The translations under genes were made by a program, and so were the position numbers. Positions 1-5,664 of a DNA stretch of 12,936 nucleotides are shown here, in pieces. Position 1 is the first letter of the stretch, and the number at the start of each line of letters is the position of its first letter. This stretch comes from F23-D06 sp963643165 (GTDB taxonomy: Bacteria > Bacteroidota > Bacteroidia > Bacteroidales > WCHB1-69), in NCBI GenBank assembly GCA_963643165.1, contig CAVIJD010000046.1:1-12936 (forward strand), read 5' to 3'. Under the pieces are notes generated by a model. The model did no database searches, had not been told where the DNA came from, and saw only the letters and a list, made by a program, of their open reading frames with translations.

Positions 1-914
1 CCACAGTTTGCCTGCACATAGAAGTCGTATTCCGTAGAGGCGGTCAGACCCGTAATGTTGAACGGATTGGTTGTTGCAGCCACTATAGTGCCCGAGCCTT
101 GCGTAAAGCCTTTCGGTCCGTACTCGATGTTCCATGCAGTGGCCGTGCCCCTCTCTGTCCAACTGAGTTCCAAAGAATTATTGGTCATATTGGTTACATG
201 CAGATTACTTACACGTGGACAACTTACGATTGGCGGTGTAAAGGTATAGACAAGCCCCGAAGCGGGATAGGATGAATTCGTGATTTGAACCTTATCGGAA
301 GATGCCGTCGAAGTGGCGGTAAAATCCGCCCAGTTGCCGCTGCCTGTAAGAATGAGTCTTTCTGCATTGTCTTGGTCATACAGTCCTACAACAAGGTCAT
401 CTTCACGTTCAATCTGCATTGCCCCGTAACAAATGTCGATGACATTGCTGGTTTCGTGCAACTTTATCTGAAAATCATAAATGTTGTTGTTGAAATAACA
501 TTTAAATGCTGACCATTGAATCGTCAAAACCCTGTTTGGCGCTACGCCGGAAACCTCATAGACCGCCGGACCTGTCATCGTTGATCGCAAATCATGGGCT
601 AATGCGGCTATAACGCTATATTTTGAAATTTGATCACAAAAATCTACTGAACTCCCAAACGAGATAAACCCATTGGTACAAACGTAAATGTCAGTTCCTT
701 GTGGATAGGTTGTTTCGCCAAATGTGAAAGCAAACGGCAACGCCACGGGACCGGTGTTGGCGTAACCCACACATTCGTCGATGTTCGTACCCGTAATTGG
801 TGTGTAAGTTGAAACGGTTGCCTGAAACGAATAGGACGGCAAGCCCTGCGCCAAGACCGACATTGTGGCCAGTTGACAGACAGCCAAAAGCAGAATGAAT
901 AATTTTTTTATCAT
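1..914 (-). CDS. Secreted beta-sandwich and fibronectin III protein, 3' end cut off by the window edge
   Basis: Partial gene: 304 codons are visible from the ATG at 914 and the frame stays open to position 1. Residues 1-22 form a type I signal peptide (KK, then a hydrophobic core), with likely cleavage after VLA at 22/23; Cys13 is not in a proper lipobox. Residues about 30-225 show a pattern I know from extracellular Bacteroidetes proteins: PFAFTF, CTNGFISFG (79-87), then a strand-rich stretch ending LTIQW (130-134) and IKLHETSN (150-157). From about 231 a fibronectin type III domain begins (SCPRVSNL, LSWTERG, IEYGP, TEYDFYVQANCG). Such proteins are often large, with repeated Fn3 domains and sometimes a type IX secretion tail, but the C terminus is not visible, so neither can be claimed. 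No enzymatic domain is seen. The likely role is cell-surface or extracellular binding; this is inference. The gene was found by direct reading of the minus strand. Confidence 0.85.
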   Translation of the reverse strand, partial: MIKKLFILLLAVCQLATMSVLAQGLPSYSFQATVSTYTPITGTNIDECVGYANTGPVALPFAFTFGETTYPQGTDIYVCTNGFISFGSSVDFCDQISKYSVIAALAHDLRSTMTGPAVYEVSGVAPNRVLTIQWSAFKCYFNNNIYDFQIKLHETSNVIDICYGAMQIEREDDLVVGLYDQDNAERLILTGSGNWADFTATSTASSDKVQITNSSYPASGLVYTFTPPIVSCPRVSNLHVTNMTNNSLELSWTERGTATAWNIEYGPKGFTQGSGTIVAATTNPFNITGLTASTEYDFYVQANC

Positions 915-1349
915 AATTTTTTTGTATTTGTTGTTCTAAATCGTATTGTCGTTTTGGATATGTACTTTACCATCGCCTTTCTTTTGTGAGAGGTGGCATG
1001 CTTATGAAAAGAGCGGGCGTACGTTTAGTTGCTTGGTAAGAGTTGCCTGAGCGGGTAGGCGAATTTTCAAATTAAAAACTGTGCAAAAATAGCAAAAAAA
1101 TTACACATCACCCCCCCCCTACGAATATTTATAAACTATTGATTTAGTGATGTTTATACGGATATTAGTAAAAGGGCTGCAAAAACATACGGTTGAATTT
1201 AACCTAGTTTTGGGGGCTTCGACTTACGACTCAAGGGCGCAATGGAAGAATGTAGAATGTAGGGCGTTACGCACAATTCACACCAAAAGTTTCAGGTCAG
1301 CCCTGGCAACGTGTGAGGGACGAAAGAAGTCTCAAGTCTAATTTCCGGT
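915..1349. other. Non-coding stretch between the secreted gene and tRNA-Gly
   Basis: 435 bases without a convincing gene. The part nearest the secreted gene holds its presumed 5' UTR and promoter with the C9 tract. The part nearest the tRNA (about 1200-1345) has a patchwork of short related words: GACTTACGACT at 1221-1231, AAGTCTCAAGTCTA at 1328-1341 (whose complement has the same GACTT/GACT words), and two tandem copies of GAATGTA at 1248-1261. This looks like degenerate intergenic repeat material. No hairpin followed by a T-run is visible after the tRNA. Confidence 0.6.
1084..1119 (-). promoter_or_regulatory. Putative promoter of the secreted Fn3 gene with a G9 tract in the -33 position
   Basis: On the minus strand TATTTTTG (1091 to 1084) fits the Bacteroidetes -7 consensus TAnnTTTG. 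Nineteen bases upstream of it lies a run of nine G (C9 on the plus strand, 1111-1119), occupying the place where a TTTG/TTG -33 element would be expected. The resulting 5' UTR would be about 165 nt. No TTG is seen at the canonical spacing, so the promoter call rests on the -7 box alone. Confidence 0.45.
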
Positions 1350-1425
1350 TGGAGCGGTAGACGGGGGTCGAACCCGCGACCTGCGGCTTGGGAAGCCGCC
1401 GCTCTGCCAACTGAGCTACTACCGC
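1350..1425 (-). tRNA. tRNA-Gly (anticodon CCC), with encoded CCA
   Basis: The minus strand folds as a full 76-nt cloverleaf: acceptor stem GCGGTAG/CTACCGC; D arm GCTC-AGTTGGCA-GAGC; anticodon stem GCGGC/GCCGC with loop TTCCCAA, giving anticodon CCC (1392-1390), which reads the glycine codon GGG; variable loop AGGTC; T arm GCGGG-TTCGACC-CCCGT with one G-T pair. The discriminator is T and the terminal CCA is encoded (1352-1350). It starts 7 nt after the ychF stop codon on the same strand, so it is probably made by processing of the ychF transcript unless a promoter lies inside ychF. Confidence 0.96.
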
Positions 1426-1432
1426 ATTTTTT

Positions 1433-2530
1433 CTATACGTTGAACCTGATATGCAGGATGTCGCCATCCTGAACCACATAGTTCTTGCCCTCTACAAACA
1501 GTTTGCCGGCCTCTTTGCATTTGAGTTCGGAGCCAAGGTTTACGAGGTCGTCGTATTTTATCACTTCTGCGCGGATGAAACCGCGTTCAAGGTCGCTGTG
1601 TATGACACCGGCCGCCTGCGGGGCGCACATGCCGCGCCGGATGGTCCATGCCCGGTTCTCTTTTCCGCCCACCGTGAAGAATGAAATCAGGTCCAGCATC
1701 TTGTAGGCCGCGCGGATGACTTTGTTGACGCCCGGTTCTGTGAGCCCCACGTCTTCCAGAAAAGCCTTGCGGTCATCTTCATTGTCGAGTTCAGCAATTT
1801 CCGACTCAATCTTCGCCGCAATCACGAGCATCTCGCCGCCGTTCTCGGCCACATATTGCTTGACGCTTTCAGAATAAGCATTGCCCGTCGCTGCATCGTT
1901 GTCGTTCACATTGCAGACGTAGAGTACGGGCTTGGCGGTAAGCAGCATCATGTCTGCCACCACGGCCTGTTCGTCTTCTGTCACCTCAAGGGTGCGCACA
2001 TTCTGGAAACTTTCGAGATGCTCTTTGTATTTTTTCAGCACTTCATAGTCGTGCTTGGCGGTTTTCTCTCCGATTTTGGCGGCTTTTTCCACCTTTTGTA
2101 TTTTCCGGTCTATCTGCTCGAGGTCTTTGCACTGCAGTTCAAAATCCACGATTTCGATGTCGCGCACAGGGTCGATGGAGCCTTCCACGTGGGGCAGGGC
2201 AGGGTTGTCGAAGCAGCGGAGCACATGGACGAGCGCGTCGCAGAGGCGGATGTCGGCCAGGAATGCGTTGCCGATGCCTTCGCCGTGGCTGGCGCCTTTG
2301 GCCAGTCCCGGGATGTCCACAAGGTCAAGGGTGGCATACACCAGCTTGTCGGCATGGATGAATGTGTTGATGTGCGTCAACCGGTTGTCAGGCACGGAGC
2401 AGACCCCGATATTCGACTTGTTCGTACTGTAGGCGAACTCCGTAACGGCTGCCTTCGTGTTCGAGATGCAGTTGAATATGGTGGTCTTGCCGGAATTGGT
2501 CAGTCCTGTTATGCCGCACTTCAGTCCCAT
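1433..2530 (-). CDS. ychF: Redox/ribosome-associated P-loop ATPase YchF (OLA1 family)
   Basis: 365 residues, close to the roughly 363 usual for bacterial YchF. The N-terminal G domain has a P-loop GLTNSGKTT (9-17), G3 motif VDIPGL (71-76) and G4 NVND (207-210). The G4 differs from the NKxD of true GTPases, which fits the known ATP preference of YchF/OLA1. A coiled-coil-like helical insert lies at about 125-185, and a C-terminal TGS domain at about 285-365 (FFTVGGKENRAW... EGKNYVVQDGDILHIRFNV). YchF binds ribosomes and is tied to oxidative stress and translation fidelity in other bacteria. It lies 13 nt after the NifU-type gene and 7 nt before tRNA-Gly, so these three probably share a transcript. 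There is no Shine-Dalgarno before the ATG. The P-loop and switch region (TEFAYSTNKSNIG instead of the common ANFPFCTIEPNVG) are divergent from textbook YchF. Confidence 0.95.
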   Translation of the reverse strand: MGLKCGITGLTNSGKTTIFNCISNTKAAVTEFAYSTNKSNIGVCSVPDNRLTHINTFIHADKLVYATLDLVDIPGLAKGASHGEGIGNAFLADIRLCDALVHVLRCFDNPALPHVEGSIDPVRDIEIVDFELQCKDLEQIDRKIQKVEKAAKIGEKTAKHDYEVLKKYKEHLESFQNVRTLEVTEDEQAVVADMMLLTAKPVLYVCNVNDNDAATGNAYSESVKQYVAENGGEMLVIAAKIESEIAELDNEDDRKAFLEDVGLTEPGVNKVIRAAYKMLDLISFFTVGGKENRAWTIRRGMCAPQAAGVIHSDLERGFIRAEVIKYDDLVNLGSELKCKEAGKLFVEGKNYVVQDGDILHIRFNV

Positions 2531-2543
2531 GCTCTTTGCCGAT

Positions 2544-2792
2544 TTAGAATCCTAAAATGATGTCTTCCACATGGTCGATTTCGGGAAGATAGTTCTTGAT
2601 GGTCTGTTCCACGCCGTTCTTGAGGGTCATTTTAGCGTGGGGGCATGAGCCACAAGCGCCCTGAAGCTTGACTTTGACCACATTTTCAGGCGTAAGCTCT
2701 ATGAATTCGATGTCACCGCCATCCTGCTGCAGGTACGGACGAATCTGGTCGATGATGGAAATCACTTTCTGTTCAAGGGTCGGACTGTTCAT
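2544..2792 (-). CDS. NifU C-terminal-domain (Nfu-type) Fe-S scaffold/carrier protein
   Basis: 82 residues, consisting only of the NifU C-terminal domain. The diagnostic CxxC is at Cys47 and Cys50 within GACGSCPHAKMTLKNGVEQ, preceded by YLQQDGGDIEF (20-30). In this family a homodimer holds a labile 4Fe-4S cluster between the two CxxC pairs and hands it to apo-proteins in the cytoplasm. The frame is open 45 codons further upstream (to 2927), but I chose the ATG at 2792 because the extension is basic and non-conserved, runs through the glyA terminator, and a -7 box lies just upstream at 2829-2822. It is the first gene of a probable unit with ychF (13 nt gap) and tRNA-Gly. The family assignment is firm; its specific client proteins cannot be inferred. 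Confidence 0.93.
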   Translation of the reverse strand: MNSPTLEQKVISIIDQIRPYLQQDGGDIEFIELTPENVVKVKLQGACGSCPHAKMTLKNGVEQTIKNYLPEIDHVEDIILGF

Positions 2793-2815
2793 GCTTGTGT
2801 CTCTATTTTTGATAA

Positions 2816-2829
2816 CGGCGGCAAAGATA
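2816..2829 (-). promoter_or_regulatory. Putative promoter (-7 box) of the nfu-ychF-tRNA-Gly unit
   Basis: TATCTTTG (2829 to 2822) fits the Bacteroidetes -7 consensus TAnnTTTG and is followed by CCGCCG, giving the 14-mer TATCTTTGCCGCCG that recurs nearly unchanged at other promoters in this window. It is 29 nt upstream of the chosen ATG. No clear TTG is seen at -33. Confidence 0.6.
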
Positions 2830-2910
2830 CATTTTTTTTGCACCCTTTCCCGTGCCCGCGAAAAAAATCTCCGTTTGGTCGCATGGATGTGTTTTCTTGT
2901 TGTAAGACAG

Positions 2911-2945
2911 AAAAAAGACAGCCCCAACTTGTGCTGGGGCTGTCT
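2911..2945 (-). terminator. Intrinsic terminator of glyA
   Basis: On the minus strand AGACAGCCCCA (2945-2935), an 8-nt loop, and TGGGGCTGTCT (2926-2916) form a perfect 11-bp stem followed at once by T6 (2916-2911 counting the last stem T). It lies 62 nt after the glyA stop codon and before the nfu promoter, so it separates the two units. Confidence 0.9.
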
Positions 2946-2969
2946 CTCGTTATAAGAAAAGATTATTCA

Positions 2970-2989
2970 GTTTGTCGTTTGCGACAAAC
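2970..2989 (-). other. Small hairpin in the glyA 3' UTR
   Basis: GTTTGTCG and CGACAAAC form a perfect 8-bp stem with a 4-nt loop, between the glyA stop and its terminator. There is no T-run after it, so it is not itself a terminator. It may stabilise the mRNA 3' end; this is inference. Confidence 0.5.
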
Positions 2990-3007
2990 GATAATGGGTA
3001 AAGACTA

Positions 3008-4288
3008 TTACCAGGCGAACAGCGGGCGGTCGTGCATCATGTCGTTGACCTGTTTGCGGGTCTTGGCGATGAGTTCTTCGTTCTCGACGTCGCAGAGGAT
3101 GTTGTCGATCATTTCAACGATGCCGTCCATGTCGTTCTCTTTGAGTCCGCGTGTGGTGATGGCGGGCGTTCCAACTCTCAGGCCCGAGGTCTGGAAGGCG
3201 GAGCGGGTGTCAAACGGAACCATGTTCTTGTTGATGGTGATGTCGGCTCTGACGAGTGTGTTTTCGGCGACTTTTCCGGTCATGTCGGGGAACTTGGTGC
3301 GGAGGTCGATCAGCATCAGGTGGTTGTCGGTGCCGTTGGAGATGATTTTGTAGCCTCTCTTGATGAAAGCGTCAGCCATGGCAGCGGCGTTCAGTTTGAC
3401 CTGTTTGACATATTGTGCGTATTCGTCGGTGAGTGCTTCGCCGAAAGCCACGGCCTTGGCGGCGATCACGTGCTCAAGCGGTCCGCCCTGCACGCCCGGG
3501 AACACGGCGGAGTCAAGCAGTTGCGACATCATCTTCACGACGCCCTTAGGGGTGGTTTTGCCCCACGGGTTCTCAAAGTCCTTGCCCAGCATGATAAGGC
3601 CGCCGCGCGGTCCGCGGAGGGTCTTGTGCGTGGTGGTGGTGACAATGTGGCAGTGTGCCACGGCATTGTTGAGCAGTCCTTTGGCGATGAGTCCTGCGGG
3701 GTGGGAGATGTCGGCCATGAGGATGGCGCCCACCTCGTCGGCGATTTTGCGCATGCGGGCCCAGTCCCAGTCGCGGCTGTAGGCAGAGGCGCCGCCGATG
3801 ATCAGTTTCGGACGCTCGCGGAGTGCCACTTCTTCCATGGTGTCATAGTTGATGCAGCCCGTCTCCTCGTCAACCTGATAGGCCACGGGGCGGTAGAGGA
3901 TGCCGGAAGAGTTGACCGGGGAGCCGTGTGAGAGGTGTCCGCCGTGGTTCAGGTCAAGACCCATGAAGGTGTCGCCGGGTTTGAGGCATGCCAGCAATAC
4001 GGCCATGTTGGCTTGTGCGCCGGAGTGCGGCTGCACGTTTGCCCATTCGCAGCCGAAGAGCTGTTTCACGCGGTCAATGGCAATCTGTTCGCTCTGGTCC
4101 ACGATCTGGCAACCGCCATAATAGCGTTTGGTGGGAAGACCCTCGGCGTATTTGTTGGTCATGACGGAGCCCATGGCTTCCATCACCTGGTCGCTCACGA
4201 AGTTCTCGGAGGCAATGAGTTCAATGCCGTTGGTCTGGCGTTGACGCTCCTGCTGGATTAAATCAAAAATCTGCTGATCTCTTTTCAT
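3008..4288 (-). CDS. glyA: Serine hydroxymethyltransferase
   Basis: 426 residues from the ATG at 4288, the usual length for bacterial SHMT. The PLP-dependent fold-type I enzyme converts serine plus tetrahydrofolate to glycine plus 5,10-methylene-THF in the cytoplasm. Visible marks: GIELIASENF (21-30), KYAEGLPTKRYYGG (46-59), NVQPHSGAQAN (84-94), Asp193 and His196 in MADISHPAGL, and TTTTHKTLRGPRGG (217-230) with Lys222 as the PLP Schiff-base lysine. The frame is open 20 codons further upstream (ATG at 4348), but that ATG would lie only about 10 nt from the predicted transcription start, inside a hairpin loop, and the added residues are not family-like; MKRDQQIFDLI is a normal SHMT start. It has its own promoter and terminator, so it is probably monocistronic. 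Confidence 0.97.
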   Translation of the reverse strand: MKRDQQIFDLIQQERQRQTNGIELIASENFVSDQVMEAMGSVMTNKYAEGLPTKRYYGGCQIVDQSEQIAIDRVKQLFGCEWANVQPHSGAQANMAVLLACLKPGDTFMGLDLNHGGHLSHGSPVNSSGILYRPVAYQVDEETGCINYDTMEEVALRERPKLIIGGASAYSRDWDWARMRKIADEVGAILMADISHPAGLIAKGLLNNAVAHCHIVTTTTHKTLRGPRGGLIMLGKDFENPWGKTTPKGVVKMMSQLLDSAVFPGVQGGPLEHVIAAKAVAFGEALTDEYAQYVKQVKLNAAAMADAFIKRGYKIISNGTDNHLMLIDLRTKFPDMTGKVAENTLVRADITINKNMVPFDTRSAFQTSGLRVGTPAITTRGLKENDMDGIVEMIDNILCDVENEELIAKTRKQVNDMMHDRPLFAW

Positions 4289-4337
4289 AATTCTATTTTG
4301 AATAAAAATTTGTCTCTCTTGAGTTTGTGTTTTAATG

Positions 4338-4370
4338 GCCGCTGCCATTTCAGCGGCGGCGGCAAAAATA
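4338..4370 (-). promoter_or_regulatory. glyA promoter -7 box and 5'-terminal mRNA hairpin
   Basis: TATTTTTG (4370 to 4363) matches the Bacteroidetes -7 box, followed by CCGCCG. Directly downstream, GCCGCTG (4357-4351), six bases, and CAGCGGC (4344-4338) form a perfect 7-bp inverted repeat. Since transcription should start a few bases after the -7 box, this hairpin would be at the extreme 5' end of the glyA mRNA, as known for stabilising 5' structures. No good -33 TTG is visible. Confidence 0.55.
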
Positions 4371-4408
4371 TAAAATTTTCAGTTACCTGTATTTTTTTTC
4401 AAGGCGGT

Positions 4409-5590
4409 TCATTCCACCGCCAGCAGCAGTCCTTTCAGATAGTTGCCCTCCGGGTGGAAGATGCTGTAGGGGTGGTCGGGGGCGTGCTGCAGGTGGTGGA
4501 GCACACGAACGTTTTTGCGCTCCATGGCGGCGGCGGAGAAAACGACGGTTTTGAAGTCGTCCATGCTGACGGCCTGCGAGCACGAGAAGGTGAACAGCAG
4601 TCCGCCGGGGCGTATTTTCTCGAAGGCTTTGCGGTTGATGTTGCGGTATCCTTTCAGTCCCTGCTCTTTGACGCGCTGGTGTTTGGCGAATGCGGGCGGG
4701 TCGAGCACGATGAGGTCGTATTTGCCCTGCGGCATTCTGTCCAGGAATGAGAAGACGTCCTCGCAGTAGGAGGCGTGGCGGCTTTCGGCGTCTTTGCCCA
4801 AGAGGGCGATGTTCCGGTCGGTGAGGTCGATGGCTTTCCGCGAGATGTCAACGGAGTCAACGTGGCGTGCCCCGCCACGCAGCGCGTAAGCGGAGAAGCC
4901 GCCCGAGTAGCAGAACATGTTGAGTATGGTGCGGTTGTGCGCATACTTCCCGACTAAGGCGCGGCTGTCGCGCTGGTCCAGGAAAAAGCCGGTTTTCTGT
5001 CCGCCGGCGATGTCGATGTGGAACGGGATGCCGTTCTCGAGGGCCACTGTGGGCTCTATGGTGCCGTACAGAAGTTCGTCGCGCCCCTCGCCGCTGCCGC
5101 TGTCGGCAAGGGTGAGGCTGCTTTTGCTGAATATGGACTGTATGTCGGGGAAGAGTTCCCGTATGATTTGCGTGAAGGTCTCTTTGAGCCGGCATATACC
5201 GGTGGAGTGGAACTGCAGCACGGCGTTTGCCCCGTAGAGGTCGATGATCAGGCCGGGCAGCCCGTCGCCCTCGCCGTTCACGAGCCGGAACATGGTGGTT
5301 TCCTTGCTGCCGGCAAGTCCGAGCGCGGTGCGGAGTTGCAGCGCCCGTGCCACTTTCTGCTTCCAGAAGTTGTAGTCGGGCACGCAGGGCTCAAAGCTGA
5401 AGACGCGTATGGCGATGGAGCTGTTGTGGTAGTGTCCTAAGGCCATAAAGTTGCCGTCCGCGTCGCACACTTCCACGATGTCGCCGTTGTGGATGCCGTG
5501 TTCGGTTCTGCCTATTGCGCCGGAGAAGACCCACGGGTGGAAGCGCAGCAGCGACTTTTCCTTGTTTTTCTGCAGAAATACTCTTTTCAT
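4409..5590 (-). CDS. rlmI: RlmI-type 23S rRNA (cytosine-5) methyltransferase
   Basis: 393 residues, near the 396 of E. coli RlmI, which makes m5C1962 in 23S rRNA. Residues 1-70 are a PUA RNA-binding domain (FHPWVFSGAIG, GDIVEVCDADG). The middle part contains VNGEGDGLPGLIIDLYG (104-120) and GGQKTGFFLDQR (196-207), typical of the RlmI/RlmK family. The Rossmann SAM-binding domain shows motif I ILNMFCYSGGFS (222-233), motif IV LDPPAFAK (296-303) and the catalytic-region FSCSQAVS (335-342) with Cys337. The exact target base in this organism is inferred from family membership. It starts 74 nt after pckA, with the pckA terminator in between and only 18 nt between the T-run and the ATG; a promoter is not evident, so it may depend on read-through. 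Confidence 0.9.
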   Translation of the reverse strand: MKRVFLQKNKEKSLLRFHPWVFSGAIGRTEHGIHNGDIVEVCDADGNFMALGHYHNSSIAIRVFSFEPCVPDYNFWKQKVARALQLRTALGLAGSKETTMFRLVNGEGDGLPGLIIDLYGANAVLQFHSTGICRLKETFTQIIRELFPDIQSIFSKSSLTLADSGSGEGRDELLYGTIEPTVALENGIPFHIDIAGGQKTGFFLDQRDSRALVGKYAHNRTILNMFCYSGGFSAYALRGGARHVDSVDISRKAIDLTDRNIALLGKDAESRHASYCEDVFSFLDRMPQGKYDLIVLDPPAFAKHQRVKEQGLKGYRNINRKAFEKIRPGGLLFTFSCSQAVSMDDFKTVVFSAAAMERKNVRVLHHLQHAPDHPYSIFHPEGNYLKGLLLAVE

Positions 5591-5608
5591 TCAGATTGAA
5601 AGATGACG

Positions 5609-5650
5609 AAAAAAAGCCGGGTTTCCCATAGTCGTGAGGGAAGCCCGGCT
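5609..5650 (-). terminator. Intrinsic terminator of pckA
   Basis: On the minus strand AGCCGGGCTTCCC (5650-5638), a 10-nt loop, and GGGAAACCCGGCT (5627-5615) form a 13-bp stem with one G-T pair, followed by T7 (5615-5609, counting the last stem T). It starts 14 nt after the pckA stop codon and ends 18 nt before the rlmI ATG. Confidence 0.93.
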
Positions 5651-5664
5651 GTTATGACAGGTTG

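Noticed and set aside
930..1140. Invertible promoter upstream of the secreted gene
   Set aside because: No pair of inverted repeats flanking the -7 box region was found; only loose direct similarity between two GAGCGGG words.
1147..1341. 64-codon plus-strand frame in the gap between the secreted gene and tRNA-Gly
   Set aside because: No ribosome binding site or promoter, low-complexity repeat-like words inside it, and no recognisable family; treated as chance.
1350..1425. tRNA-Gly as the attachment site of an integrated element
   Set aside because: I looked for a second copy of the tRNA 3' end in the window and found none, and there is no integrase gene nearby.
1856..2560. 234-codon plus-strand frame opposite ychF
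   Set aside because: Antisense to a confident gene; Val/His-rich shadow composition.
2793..2927. 45-residue N-terminal extension of the NifU-type protein
   Set aside because: The extension is basic and non-family-like, starts inside the glyA terminator, and the -7 box at 2822-2829 lies inside it, so the ATG at 2792 is the better start.
3032..3931. 299-codon plus-strand frame opposite glyA
   Set aside because: Antisense shadow of glyA with a biased composition and no family resemblance.
4289..4348. 20-residue N-terminal extension of GlyA from ATG 4348
   Set aside because: It would start about 10 nt from the predicted mRNA 5' end, inside a hairpin loop, and adds residues absent from typical SHMT.
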